64,000 bases of DNA from positions 124,001-188,000 of the forward strand of contig CANNFT010000005.1 in NCBI GenBank assembly GCA_947503895.1. Reading direction: 5' to 3'. Both the position numbers and the translations under genes were made by a program. Position 1 is the first letter of the stretch. Each line of letters starts with the position of its first letter. Source of the stretch: an uncultured Saccharospirillaceae bacterium. GTDB lineage: Bacteria > Pseudomonadota > Gammaproteobacteria > Pseudomonadales > Oceanobacteraceae. The notes beneath the pieces are model-generated. The model made no database searches and was not told the DNA's origin. It was given only the letters and a program-made list of their open reading frames with translations. Shown piece by piece: positions 9,873 through 19,385 of this stretch.

Positions 9873-11174
9873 CTAGCCAACCAACCCCAATGCAGGTGGA
9901 TTCTCCGTCACCCATTCGACCATATCCAAAGATTGGGATAAATCGAACACCTCTTTGCCCATTAAATCGTTAATGATGCGGGCCGATCGCCAGCACATTA
10001 AACTCATTTGAGGCTCGGCGATGCCGTGACTGTGTCGCCCAGCGTTTACGGCGTAAATACGATTTTCTTTCGGTCCATCCCAATCAACATGGAACGATTC
10101 ACCTAGCGTGTAACGACCCTTGCTGTCTAAATTAAGTCGGTCTTTAATCGGCTCTAAGTACTGTGGGAGTGAGAAATCAAATCCTGTACAAAGGATCACA
10201 ATATCGGCTTGAGACACTTCGGCTTTTTGAGTCAACCCATTCAACGCGGATATTTGATAGCTGGCACCGGTTTTTTCCAAGCCAAACATTTCACGATTCG
10301 GTCGCATGCTGAGATTAAAGCCAATGCTAGAGTCAATATTAAACTCGTACAGTTTTCGGTAAATAGACTTAAGTGTATCGGGTGAAATACCATCCGAGGC
10401 TAATTTTTGACTGTGCATCACACGGTCTTTGGTGTGTTCATCTTGATGGAAGAAAGTGTCAACGTATTGAGGCGTGAAAAACTCATTTGTGAACGGAGAC
10501 TCATCCAAAGGCTCAAAGTTTTGACGACGACTTAACCAATGAACATCACGCGGCATGCCCCAGTGTTTGTCCATAATCGTTTCTAATATTTCCGCACCAG
10601 TTTGGCCACCACCGATGATTGCAATCGACTTTCCAGTGAAGTCCAATTTTCGCTTAGCAATGTCAATAGCATGAAAACAATGGGCTCCAAGATGTGGCTT
10701 TGCACTATCCGGAATATAAGGTTGTTTACCGGTTCCTAAACATAAATTTCGGGCTGTATGCTGCGCACCATTACTAAACGTTAACTGAAATGCACTATTT
10801 TTATATTCAACAGTTTCAATGGCGTGATTGAAATTGACCGATGGGAGTTGCGCACTGACCCATGACAAATAATCGGCATATTCTTTACGCCCAACAGCCG
10901 TCAGTTCTGCGGATAAAAACTGGTAAAAGCGACGATTTTTAACCAAGTAATTTAAAAAACTGTAAGTGTTTGTTGGTGATACACCGGTGACAAGGTCTTT
11001 TAAGTAGCTGGTTTGCATTCGCACGCCGGGTAACAACATACCAGGGTGCCAATTAAAATTGTCTTTCTGATCAAAGAATGCAGCATTAGTTTGAGGTTGC
11101 TCGGTCAGTAGCGCTGCAATACTTAAGTTAAATGGGCCAATGCCCAATCCTGCGAGATCTAGAGTCGTATTCAT
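9873..11174 (-). CDS. iucD: L-lysine N6-monooxygenase (aerobactin type, IucD)
   Basis: The 433-residue flavoprotein carries an FAD-binding GLGIGPFNLS near residue 8, the NADPH-binding IAIIGGGQTGAEILE near residue 180, and the C-terminal ATG-like motif CTGFDFSLP. It also has the family pattern WHPGMLLPGVRMQTSYLKDL (near 55). This class hydroxylates the side-chain amine of lysine or ornithine as the first step of hydroxamate siderophore synthesis; gene context points to lysine. The frame is open for 54 more codons upstream, inside iucC, but the ATG at 11174 starts MNTTLDLAGLGIG, the normal N-terminus. It begins 4 bp after the iucC stop and is last in the operon. Confidence 0.9.
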   Translation of the reverse strand: MNTTLDLAGLGIGPFNLSIAALLTEQPQTNAAFFDQKDNFNWHPGMLLPGVRMQTSYLKDLVTGVSPTNTYSFLNYLVKNRRFYQFLSAELTAVGRKEYADYLSWVSAQLPSVNFNHAIETVEYKNSAFQLTFSNGAQHTARNLCLGTGKQPYIPDSAKPHLGAHCFHAIDIAKRKLDFTGKSIAIIGGGQTGAEILETIMDKHWGMPRDVHWLSRRQNFEPLDESPFTNEFFTPQYVDTFFHQDEHTKDRVMHSQKLASDGISPDTLKSIYRKLYEFNIDSSIGFNLSMRPNREMFGLEKTGASYQISALNGLTQKAEVSQADIVILCTGFDFSLPQYLEPIKDRLNLDSKGRYTLGESFHVDWDGPKENRIYAVNAGRHSHGIAEPQMSLMCWRSARIINDLMGKEVFDLSQSLDMVEWVTENPPALGLVG

Positions 11175-11178
11175 AATT

Positions 11179-13008
11179 TTACTTTTTATTGAAGGCCAGT
11201 GGATTCTGTAAGGGGGTGCCCAGTTCTGGAATGGGACGTTCACTGAGGTCGCCATAACCAATGCGAAAACGAACGCGGTTAATGCAGACCTTGAGTATTG
11301 AGTTGTCAAGCACAGGGAATAGCGAAAACCGCTCATTCAATTCTGAATGTTTATTCATATGCTGTTGCAGCGTTTCACTAAGAATCTCGTAAAATCGCTC
11401 CTCACAACAATCCAGTTGGCTGGCAACGATAGGTGAAATAAATCTAAGTGTCGTGACGAAATGCCCCGTGATCAGATCGTGAATTAAATAGTGGGGCGGC
11501 AATGTGGTGAGCTCTTCACGCACGTGATTCGGCAATGAATCGAGTTCAGGAAAAGCTTGGTCCACGATGCGTAAGTCACCGTGAAAGTCCTTAATTCCGG
11601 CTCTAACCGGTACGCCATTTTTCAAAATAAGTGAAATATTTTGTCCGTGAGCCACCAAGCCAATGCCATACTTTGTGAGTAAATGGTAAAGAGGTATCAC
11701 AACGGATTGAAATAAAGCACGTAACCAAGCTTCGGCTGATAAGCCAGATTGCTTGACGTATTCCGTGATCAAGCCGTTCCCGTGAATATCCTTCTCCATT
11801 AATACGGCCATTAACACGCCGGACTCATCCGCCTTTAAGTGCTGTGTGAGGCTGTCGCGCCAAACCACACCCAACATCTCATTGTAACGATAAGGTGTAT
11901 TTTTAATTTGTTGTTGCATCGGATGAGGAACATGGGCGCCAGCACGCTCCTGTTGGACGATTAATCCACTTTCATTGAGTAGTGCGTCTTGACTGACGAC
12001 TTGTTCAATCCATTGTGAGAGGTCTGCACCACTGGCAATATGTTTGCCGGGAATACCTCGATGACAAGATGTATTCAGTATGGTGAGCGGTAATTTTATA
12101 TCGAAGGCCTGCTCACGCTGGATATTGCTTAACGTTCGAATCGACTGTTGGGCGCGATACTCATCCCCGAAAACACCTAAGTCGACCATTCGATGATGGG
12201 CGATATCATCCATATATTGCAAGGTTATAAATTGCTGCCATTGCCAAGGATGTACCGGCATGACCCAATAATTATCCCAGTCGATTTGACGTTCAACCAT
12301 CCGGTGATTGAGCGATTCAAATTCTTCGTTGGTTAAGCTTTGCTTAATTAAATCTTGGTTCGTTAGTTCAGAGCTAACGCCGAGCGTAACACGCGACTGT
12401 AAAACTGCAATAAACCGTAGAGAAAAAGCATTCATTGACTCGGGGCTGTATAGTGACAATGCATCTTGTCCCCAGCCCACGCGTCCTTTATTGGCGATCG
12501 CTTTTGGATGACCTGAAAGCAAGCTCTGAAGTTCAATCGCCGGTAAACGTATTAATGTTTCTGCGTCATACTCACGCACTCTTAAATACTGTTGAGCATC
12601 TGAATAAAGGGTGTTTTGAAGTTCTTCAATTAGATTCCCGAGCACGATGTCGTTTAGCTTTAGCTCAACTTGCGCATCGATCAATAACTGCGTGGCACTC
12701 AGTGATTGAGGTGCAGATGTCGCGGTCTCTTTACTGTGTCGCGTCAGGCTTTCTGCATCAATATCTAAAAAGCCCCAAATCGTAGAATAGCCACTAAACT
12801 GATATTCAACGCCAGAGGTCAGTGCAACACGATAGTTGGATTTGCCGGCTTCTTTTGAAACGACAGTGACTTCAATACATTCTTCGTATGCACATTCGGC
12901 AATTATTTTTGATGCTAATTGACGGTTTAATTTTGCCCACTCTTGTTCATTGACGGGCAAAGGGAATATTTCGCTTGTGCTGGTCTGGTGATTTAATTGG
13001 CGATTCAT
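11179..13008 (-). CDS. iucC: Aerobactin synthetase, IucA/IucC family (IucC position)
   Basis: This 609-residue NIS synthetase shows family motifs: SGHPKAIANKGRVGW (near residue 165) for nucleotide binding, MPVHPWQWQQF (near 255), SIRTLSN followed by KLPLTILNTSCHRGIPG (near 300), and VAHGQNISLIL with IKDFHGD (near 460-480) for ATP and magnesium. The family joins a carboxylate of citrate to a siderophore amine with ATP. Its place third, between the acetyltransferase and the monooxygenase, matches IucC, which adds the second acetyl-hydroxylysine. It starts 8 bp after the iucB stop. Assignment to IucC rather than IucA rests on order and on the HRGIPGKH motif. Confidence 0.87.
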   Translation of the reverse strand: MNRQLNHQTSTSEIFPLPVNEQEWAKLNRQLASKIIAECAYEECIEVTVVSKEAGKSNYRVALTSGVEYQFSGYSTIWGFLDIDAESLTRHSKETATSAPQSLSATQLLIDAQVELKLNDIVLGNLIEELQNTLYSDAQQYLRVREYDAETLIRLPAIELQSLLSGHPKAIANKGRVGWGQDALSLYSPESMNAFSLRFIAVLQSRVTLGVSSELTNQDLIKQSLTNEEFESLNHRMVERQIDWDNYWVMPVHPWQWQQFITLQYMDDIAHHRMVDLGVFGDEYRAQQSIRTLSNIQREQAFDIKLPLTILNTSCHRGIPGKHIASGADLSQWIEQVVSQDALLNESGLIVQQERAGAHVPHPMQQQIKNTPYRYNEMLGVVWRDSLTQHLKADESGVLMAVLMEKDIHGNGLITEYVKQSGLSAEAWLRALFQSVVIPLYHLLTKYGIGLVAHGQNISLILKNGVPVRAGIKDFHGDLRIVDQAFPELDSLPNHVREELTTLPPHYLIHDLITGHFVTTLRFISPIVASQLDCCEERFYEILSETLQQHMNKHSELNERFSLFPVLDNSILKVCINRVRFRIGYGDLSERPIPELGTPLQNPLAFNKK

Positions 13009-13016
13009 AAGTAGCC

Positions 13017-13994
13017 TTAAAACTCATTCCCAGTGAAGAATTCGCCGCGAACTGCCCCTAATAAATTGGCTGTTTTATGGGGGAATTCAATGACACCATA
13101 ATGTTTCCAACCCGGTACGGTGGGAATCAGTTTGAATATGTTTTTATTATCGACCCTAGGTTCGCCCATCACATTCTGGGTTCGTGGATCGACCAAAAAA
13201 AGGAAATGCGTGACGGCACGTAAGAAATGTGGCGTAGTGACACCTTGATACTGTGGTTCGCCAATTAACAAATGAAACCCTTGGTCGAAATCTTGAGTTT
13301 CATAATAGGACCCAAGGCGATCCTCTTTACACCAATAGGACTCTACATAAGCAAAAGCTTCACCATCCAGCGAAACAATAAGCGGTTCGCAATGTGGGTC
13401 AGCTCGATGTTCTTCAATATACTGGTCTAACTTAGGTTTTTCCCATGGATACTCCCAAAACTCTGAGACCCGAGGGTCATTTTGCCAGCGGTGGAAGCGT
13501 TCACCATCTTCTTCCACGGTTGCACGACGAATTTCAAGGGTTTTGTTTAATGTCGGGATATAACGACGATATAAATGTCGATCGTGCCAGCGCGGGCGTA
13601 CAGGAACCTCGCCTTGCTCGCAGGTTTCCCCAGAAGGTACAGCCGGTTGAATAGGCAGCAGTGCGGGGTCTAACCAAAGCTCTCTGATTTGGTAAAAAGC
13701 ACTTCTTTGTATTTTTAATTCATCTTCAGACTGCTGCCAATATACGGCACTAAACGAAAAGTCTTTGGCAAGGTTTTTATCAATAGAGATGCTCGTGACT
13801 TTTAGCTTTGAAAATAGGATATCAAGCAATGCGAGCAATTGAGTTTCGTCTTCAACATGCCCTTCCATTTTATGGATGTGCAACGCCGATGACTGATGTT
13901 CTGTCACGAAAGTCCAGGTTATATCGCCAGTGGATAGGGCAATGGTGGTGTTGTCATCGCTGACATTCATGTCGTATTTTGGGTAGTTATTCAT
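13017..13994 (-). CDS. iucB: N6-hydroxylysine acetyltransferase (IucB-like)
   Basis: The 325-residue protein ends in a siderophore-type GNAT domain: FHRWQNDPRVSEFWE (near residue 168), GFHLLIGEPQYQGV (near 238), DPRTQNVMGEPRVDN (near 270), a set typical of IucB and of its mycobactin and rhizobactin relatives. The first 130 residues form a less conserved N-terminal part, also normal for the family. It transfers an acetyl group to hydroxylysine, giving the hydroxamate. It starts 20 bp after the first synthetase gene and ends 8 bp before the next, so translation is probably coupled. The acyl group is inferred from the aerobactin gene order, not from the sequence. Confidence 0.86.
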   Translation of the reverse strand: MNNYPKYDMNVSDDNTTIALSTGDITWTFVTEHQSSALHIHKMEGHVEDETQLLALLDILFSKLKVTSISIDKNLAKDFSFSAVYWQQSEDELKIQRSAFYQIRELWLDPALLPIQPAVPSGETCEQGEVPVRPRWHDRHLYRRYIPTLNKTLEIRRATVEEDGERFHRWQNDPRVSEFWEYPWEKPKLDQYIEEHRADPHCEPLIVSLDGEAFAYVESYWCKEDRLGSYYETQDFDQGFHLLIGEPQYQGVTTPHFLRAVTHFLFLVDPRTQNVMGEPRVDNKNIFKLIPTVPGWKHYGVIEFPHKTANLLGAVRGEFFTGNEF

Positions 13995-14014
13995 AATTTA
14001 ACAGTTCTAAATCA

Positions 14015-15805
14015 TCAAGAAAAAATAGGATTAGGGAACGGGTGGTAAATGGCCGTAGGATCTTCTGTTGTGTTTTCATTAATATGTTGAATGGAGCACA
14101 GGAAATTGCCTTTCGCACTCAATGTCTGCGCATTTAATAGAACATTAATGCACTGAGGGTCGGTGACGTTTTCTTTTAAATTTAGCAACCAATTTTTGTA
14201 GATTGAAATTAACTCTGACTCTTCAACATTGGGTAAAGTAGCTAGGCTGCTGAGCATGTTGAAAGTTGAATTGACAAACAAATAGTAAATGAACAACTTA
14301 ATGGCCATTTCGTCATGAATGAGGTTCTGACTGACTTCGCCTAAATCCGGTAGGCTATCGCCAAAGTTTTTAAACGCTAATTGAGTAAAGCCCGTACCTT
14401 GACAATCTCTGAAATAAACAGACTTAGGCTCAACGCCATCGAGTTCAATTAGTAAATTTTGCTGGTGTGCACCGAACACCAATCCTAGGTTTGATTGGGT
14501 GACGAGTAGAGGCTCGATACAAACTTCTAAAAACCTTTGAAACCATGCTTTGACGGATGAGCTGTCTGATTTATTCTCAGCGATCAAACGCTTCACTATT
14601 CTTGGAATGCCATCACGGGGGTCGTCCTGCACTAAGGAAGCTAACACTTCGACGCTGTGCTCTTCAGACGTTTGATTTGAATAAATGAAAGGGTTGTCGC
14701 GCCATAACACCATGGTTTCAGCCAACGGTTCGCCATCCGGCCCTTTTATTGCCGCGGCCGCAGGTTCCTTCAAAATGTGGAAATGGGGCGTGTTTTCCTT
14801 TAATGATCGAGCCGAAGGATGTTGCAGCACACGACACAATTCTACACCGCGTCGCATTTCTTCAGGTTGTAAATGACGGATGGAATTTGTGAGTTTTACG
14901 CTCATCGAAAATTTAAGCATCCATGGAGCATGCTCATTATAAATCGCACGTAATGAGCTCGTCGCACGCCACGGAAGCACGCTATCGCCTAAATATTTAA
15001 TGCACTGGTCACGTTCAAGTTGTTGTAGCCAACTGTGGGCCTGCCAAACTCGGTGTTGAAATGGATGGCAGGGTAATAAAAAATAATCCGTCGGGAGCAA
15101 CGATAAATATTGACTTAATTGTGTGTCGTTCTCAGCCATTGAGCGAATTAATGATGTGTATTCAAGGTGTGGCTCAAGATTTTTAAACAAATAATCTTTA
15201 TGAACCTGATACCAACGCAACGTGAAAGAATTCCCATATTCAGGCGCATAGGCTACAGCGTCTGCTGTCGTAAATTGGTCACGTGCTTTAGGGCAAGGGT
15301 GAATGCTGTGCCCACTGAATAAGCTCCCCTCAGACTCAATAAAGGACACGGGCTCCATCATTAACTTGTCCAGCTCATTGGCTCTACTGTCAATGGCGTG
15401 TTGAGTATTGACGAGACTGTCTTTAACACGCGCCATTAATTCTGCATTGGACGTCTCACTGCCCATGCGGATTAATTCTGGTAATTCGAGTATCCACTGG
15501 CTGGCCGCTTCGAAATCAAGAATATGAATTTGACCATCGGAAACGAGGCGAGCAGGCATCAAAAGTGTGTGTCGACCCGTATTTGAATGGTGATGACAAG
15601 CAATTGAAAGTGTTTGAGTCTGTTGCGTGTGTGGGTCGATGGTTTCTATATCAAAGGTGCCGGCCAACGCTAATGCTTGGCCTGTTGATTGTGGTGTCTG
15701 AGCTGCCTGGAAGAAAGCATCGCAAGGGCGAAAAAGCCAGATGGCGCACTCGCGTAGGACTGCATTGAAAAAGCAGTTCGCAGCTGTATCGAAACGAAGT
15801 TCCAT
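14015..15805 (-). CDS. iucA: Aerobactin synthetase, IucA/IucC family (IucA position)
   Basis: A 596-residue NIS synthetase, first gene of the siderophore operon. Visible motifs are SGHSIHPCPKARD (near residue 165), LPCHPFQHRVW (near 250), ATSSLRAIYN with MLKFSMSVKLTNSIRH (near 300) and VFGAHQQNLLIEL (near 450). IucA condenses the first acetyl-hydroxylysine with citrate. The frame opens at 15853, but the ATG at 15805 has an AAGG ribosome site 7 nt ahead and gives a normal family N-terminus (MELRFDTAANC), so it is preferred. The promoter lies in the 181-bp gap to the divergent transporter, next to a Fur-box-like site. Confidence 0.87.
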   Translation of the reverse strand: MELRFDTAANCFFNAVLRECAIWLFRPCDAFFQAAQTPQSTGQALALAGTFDIETIDPHTQQTQTLSIACHHHSNTGRHTLLMPARLVSDGQIHILDFEAASQWILELPELIRMGSETSNAELMARVKDSLVNTQHAIDSRANELDKLMMEPVSFIESEGSLFSGHSIHPCPKARDQFTTADAVAYAPEYGNSFTLRWYQVHKDYLFKNLEPHLEYTSLIRSMAENDTQLSQYLSLLPTDYFLLPCHPFQHRVWQAHSWLQQLERDQCIKYLGDSVLPWRATSSLRAIYNEHAPWMLKFSMSVKLTNSIRHLQPEEMRRGVELCRVLQHPSARSLKENTPHFHILKEPAAAAIKGPDGEPLAETMVLWRDNPFIYSNQTSEEHSVEVLASLVQDDPRDGIPRIVKRLIAENKSDSSSVKAWFQRFLEVCIEPLLVTQSNLGLVFGAHQQNLLIELDGVEPKSVYFRDCQGTGFTQLAFKNFGDSLPDLGEVSQNLIHDEMAIKLFIYYLFVNSTFNMLSSLATLPNVEESELISIYKNWLLNLKENVTDPQCINVLLNAQTLSAKGNFLCSIQHINENTTEDPTAIYHPFPNPIFS

Positions 15806-15948
15806 TGAAGGACCTTTTTTAGGGTAACAAATTATGCGTTGGCTGATGGCCATGCTTGAGCAGCTACTGCCTTGAGTGGGCTAAGTCTTATTCTTCCGTG
15901 ATACTCAAATCTGAGACATGGCTAAGCGTTGTTCTCAATTAGTCTATT

Positions 15949-15967
15949 GTATGTGATAATCATTTGT
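15949..15967. promoter_or_regulatory. Fur-box-like operator between iucA and the MFS gene
   Basis: The segment contains GATAATCATT at 15955-15964, ten consecutive matches to the core of the 19-bp Fur consensus, with 12 of 19 matches overall. A second partial element (ATGAGTATCAT) sits just downstream, over the start of the MFS gene. Both divergent siderophore units could be repressed by Fur with iron from here. GATAAT may double as a -10 box for the plus strand. Confidence 0.6.
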
Positions 15968-15986
15968 AAATAGGAATGAGTATCAT

Positions 15987-17249
15987 ATGCATAAAAAAAC
16001 TCACACTTCTGCCGTAGTTGGGGCTGTATTCACCATGGGGCTGATGCAGACGGGGACACTCACCTTGCTGCCGGTCTTAATGTCTATTTCTCAGCTGTCC
16101 GAAACCCATTGGGCATGGCTAATTTCCAGTGCCATGTTTGGTGTGGTGGTTTTGGGACCACTGTGGGGTCGCTGGGTTGATCAATACGGCGCGCATAAAA
16201 CGCTTCAAGTCAGTTTTTTGGGGTTCACGGTTAGCAATGTGCTGCTGTTGGTAGCGTTAGGGCTTCCGCATGGAATTTGGTTGATCGCGGGATTGGTGGT
16301 CTCTCGTGTGTTTTACAGTTTATTTGTCGCGGGTATTTATCCGTCTGCGCAAGCGTTGGTAACAGAGACCGAGTCATCATCAGAATCTGTGGATAATTTG
16401 CAGGTAATGGATCGACTGGCAAAATTAAACGGATTGAATCAAATAGGGCGATTGCTGGGCCCTGTTTTGGTTGGTGTATGTGTTTGGAGCAGTTGGGCAT
16501 TGATGCCATTAGCAGCGTTAGTGCTCATTTCTATGCTGGCAGCAGCAGCGCTATTGATCAGTTTCAGGCAGCTCACCTTGCGAGCCAATAAGAACATCAC
16601 GAATGCGCGAGATGACAAAGGTGCTTTGTTAGAGCGTGACGATGGTACGGTGCATGAGCGTCATTCTCGGCATATTCAAAAAGGGTGGCCTTTGTATGCC
16701 TTGGCCTACTCACTCACGTTATTTGTGGGCGTTTTACAGTTCGTCATTGGCCCAGCACTCATGAAGTATTTTAATCTATTGCCCGAGACTGCCACCTTTC
16801 ATCTCGGTGGAATGTTAACGGTGGCTGCCTTAGCAGCGTTAACAACCTCGTTGCTCGGCACGCGCTGGTTGTCTAAGCACGCGAAAACATTTGCGGCATT
16901 GCCCATTATCGTAATGTTGGTGTTGTTGTCGGTGGGTAGCGTGTTATTAGCGGTTGGACAAGGGCTGCTTTTCTTATACACGGGCGTCATATTTCTTTCG
17001 ATGGGAATGGCACTGTGCACACCATGGTATGGCAGTGAGTTACGTCGGCAGTCTCCTACGCTGAGCGGCCGAATTGGTGGCAACTTATCAAGTCTACATA
17101 TGTTGGGATATGGAAGTGGCACCTTGATCGGAGGGTATGGATTGGCACTGTTCGAAAATAATGTATTTTTTGTGTTTATCTTAATGCCCGTGGTAGCGAC
17201 TCTATTTGCCTGCCTTGCGTATCGACGGACTCTACGTAGTCCCCATTAA
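15987..17249 (+). CDS. MFS transporter, probable siderophore exporter
   Basis: This 420-residue protein has twelve predicted membrane segments in two groups, with a charged loop of about 45 residues near 190-235. The MFS loop 2-3 signature appears as GPLWGRWVDQYGAHKTLQ (near residue 57). It is divergent from iucA and shares a Fur-box-like site, so it most likely moves the siderophore, by analogy with the MFS protein ShiF encoded next to iucABCD on enterobacterial aerobactin islands. Export or import cannot be told from the sequence. An AGGA ribosome site lies 11 nt upstream. No TonB-dependent receptor is encoded nearby. Confidence 0.75.
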   Translation: MHKKTHTSAVVGAVFTMGLMQTGTLTLLPVLMSISQLSETHWAWLISSAMFGVVVLGPLWGRWVDQYGAHKTLQVSFLGFTVSNVLLLVALGLPHGIWLIAGLVVSRVFYSLFVAGIYPSAQALVTETESSSESVDNLQVMDRLAKLNGLNQIGRLLGPVLVGVCVWSSWALMPLAALVLISMLAAAALLISFRQLTLRANKNITNARDDKGALLERDDGTVHERHSRHIQKGWPLYALAYSLTLFVGVLQFVIGPALMKYFNLLPETATFHLGGMLTVAALAALTTSLLGTRWLSKHAKTFAALPIIVMLVLLSVGSVLLAVGQGLLFLYTGVIFLSMGMALCTPWYGSELRRQSPTLSGRIGGNLSSLHMLGYGSGTLIGGYGLALFENNVFFVFILMPVVATLFACLAYRRTLRSPH

Positions 17250-17364
17250 TCAGAAAAAACTGTCTGCCAATTTCACTGCCATCCTATAAATTTTAGAGAT
17301 CTAGGTACATATTTGTCTCATGAATTTCGATTGGTGTTGGTGATTTAAAAAGCTCAATCAGATC

Positions 17365-18232
17365 TCAGCGCCCAAACCACGCCATCTGTAGCATCTGAAC
17401 TATTCGGGAGGCCGCTTGGGTTAAACCGTTCTTCCACTTGAGGTAATGTATTAATAAGTCAGTACTAAGTGCCATCCAAATCTGAGTCAATACCGTATTT
17501 TTACTCGTTCCAATGAATGTTTTGATTTTCAGATTCTGCTTGATCCACTTAAAAAATAGCTCAATATCCCAGCGCTCTTTGTAGATGGCGGCAATGGTTT
17601 TCGCTGCTAGTCTTGTATGGTTGGTGATGTAATAATATTGTTTGCCAGTATGCAGATCCTTGTATCCGATTCGGCGCAGTGCCCCTTGGTAAAGCGATCC
17701 TTTTTGGCTGGTCAGTTCAATATGATGATCACTGGTGATGCTTTTTTTCGATCCGTTTTGAATCGTTTAATCGCGCGATACTAAATATTCCGCTAGTAAG
17801 AGTTACAAAGTACACACCTTGACCGTTGAGTTCATTAAACCACTGATAGTCGATGTATCCTCGATCCATTGTGAGGATACTGCCTTTTGGCAGGGTAACT
17901 TGCCGGCCCATTTTCACTTCATGGGTCTTACCATCGGTAATATCGACGAACGCAGGAATGAGGCCATCGTGATCGAGAACCGTATGCAGTTTTACCGCGC
18001 CTTTCTTAGCTCTAAACTCAGCCCAAGGAAAGACATTCAGACAGAGTACGATCGTTGATGCATCCATCGAATAGAGTTTATTGTGAAATTTGAACGAATG
18101 CTTTCCTGATATAGGACGACATCGACTGAATATTCGGTAAAATAAAGCCTGATAGAGTTGCCAAGGCTATTCTCTATTGATCCGGCTAAAGCTGCTGTGT
18201 GAAAGAATGCAAACGGCGATATGAAAAAGCTA
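17365..18232 (-). pseudogene. Decayed IS4-family transposase
   Basis: Read on the minus strand, three frame segments together give a DDE transposase of the IS4 type: HSSFSRINRE and PWQLYQALFYRIFSRC, then SMDASTIVLCLNVFPW (first Asp), ILTMDRGYIDY (second Asp), and YKERWDIELFFKWIK, which is the IS4 Y-x2-R-x3-E-x6-K signature with the catalytic Glu. It ends MAWFGR-stop at 17365. It is broken by an in-frame TAG at 18167-18169, a frameshift between about 17784 and 17805, and a TAG at 17781-17783. The first hundred or so residues are missing and I saw no terminal inverted repeats. It marks an old insertion between the siderophore and type VI cargo blocks. Confidence 0.85.
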
Positions 18233-18291
18233 ATTCCTTTGAATTTTAAGCCCTTTTTATTTTCTCAACTGTGGGACAGCAGTGTGTTTGA

Positions 18292-18852
18292 TTAGTTAAT
18301 GTTTTTTAGAAAAATACTATTGACATAGCTATCCCACAGCTCTTTGCATTTTAGAACGACTTTGATATCCAAGCTTTTAAATGACTTGTCAAACTTGTAT
18401 TCAAAATCGGAGATGTTATCGATATGCTTTGGAATCGTACCTCTAATAGCGTACTTCTTATCATCAATATGGAACATTCCCTTCAATATGTCTGGGTCTA
18501 GGCCATCCTTTGATACGCTATAGAAAAATATCGAATCCTGTTTATTGTCATTATTTAAATCTATAGTCTTTAAACTAGAAGATGCGTAGATGACGGATTC
18601 GTAAACATGTTGGGAGAAGTCTTTTATTTTCCAAATCTCTATGCATTTATCATCTATAATTTGACATTTGACTGCAGTAAGTTTTGAACTCCAATTATCG
18701 GTAAAAAAAGTACCTTTATTTGTTGAATTTATTTCAATTTTGAATTGATTGTTGCTTTCAGACCATAATTTGTTATCAACAATATCTCCTGCAAAAGTTG
18801 GTGTGTTGAACATAATGGTTATGATACTGATATACTTTATAATAAGTTTCAT
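18292..18852 (-). CDS. Exported protein, candidate immunity protein for the amidase-like toxin
   Basis: I do not recognise a family. The 186-residue protein has a clear Sec signal peptide ending near TFAGD. The mature part is rich in Lys, Asp and Ile, has three Cys, and contains an Asp/Asn-rich stretch (KTIDLNNDNKQDSIFFYSVS, near residue 93). It lies 17 bp after a cysteine amidase-like reading frame, last in the island. A periplasmic protein encoded straight after a peptidoglycan-hydrolase toxin is the usual arrangement for type VI immunity, and that is the basis of this inference. Its low GC content also fits the cargo genes. Confidence 0.55.
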   Translation of the reverse strand: MKLIIKYISIITIMFNTPTFAGDIVDNKLWSESNNQFKIEINSTNKGTFFTDNWSSKLTAVKCQIIDDKCIEIWKIKDFSQHVYESVIYASSSLKTIDLNNDNKQDSIFFYSVSKDGLDPDILKGMFHIDDKKYAIRGTIPKHIDNISDFEYKFDKSFKSLDIKVVLKCKELWDSYVNSIFLKNIN

Positions 18853-18869
18853 TGTCTAGTCTCATCAAA

Positions 18870-19385
18870 TTAAATATTCCTATAGTTACCTGAAAGAGTC
18901 TTTATTTCATTCACTCTATCTATATATTCTCTCGGAGAAAAGAAAGCTATAAAGCTGCCTCTAGGAAAAGAAGATATCCTAACCATATTACCTCGATTAC
19001 CCCCCAAATGAATTACTCGGCTATTCTTCACTCCTACTACAAATCCTACATGTACTCTGCCTTTTGAATATCCGATTAAATCGATCGCACCGTAAAATGG
19101 CTTTTTGACATCAACCCCCCATTTTGCCCAACTTCTTGCTGATGCACTGTTTGTTCCTTCTAATCCTGATTTTTTAATACACCAGTTAACAAAAGAAGAA
19201 CACCAAGGAACCTCGTCCGTTGTTGCTTTTAGAGTTGTTGTAGAATGATATTCTATAATTTTAGGGTTGTGTTTGGTTTTACTTGCATCTTCACTTGTTC
19301 CTAACTCACCAATTGCTTTGATTATCCAAGGGAGGGCCTTTGGATATAGAGTTGAAATTTGAGTAATGAAAAATAAAGGATTCAA
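18870..19385 (-). CDS. TIGR02594-like cysteine amidase domain (displaced type VI toxin module)
   Basis: The 171-residue product has a pattern typical of the TIGR02594/CHAP-like peptidoglycan hydrolases: EVPWCSSFVNWCIKKSGL with catalytic Cys62, then NSASARSWAKWG, then GRVHVGFVVG with His112, then VIHLGGNRGN. Such domains cut peptide cross-links in the cell wall. The only start is a TTG at 19385 with no good ribosome site. It is in the same frame as the preceding linker gene, with one TAA between them, so this is either the tail of a protein split by a nonsense mutation or a poorly started separate gene. The next gene encodes a likely periplasmic immunity protein. Confidence 0.65.
   Translation of the reverse strand: MNPLFFITQISTLYPKALPWIIKAIGELGTSEDASKTKHNPKIIEYHSTTTLKATTDEVPWCSSFVNWCIKKSGLEGTNSASARSWAKWGVDVKKPFYGAIDLIGYSKGRVHVGFVVGVKNSRVIHLGGNRGNMVRISSFPRGSFIAFFSPREYIDRVNEIKTLSGNYRNI

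Noticed and set aside
11175..11336. Upstream extension of the lysine monooxygenase
   Set aside because: It lies inside iucC in another frame, and the family N-terminus begins at 11174.
17742..17748. Run of seven T in the transposase remnant, considered as a programmed frameshift
   Set aside because: The reading frame on both sides of the run is the same; the real frame change lies upstream near 17784-17805 and coincides with a stop, so it is decay.
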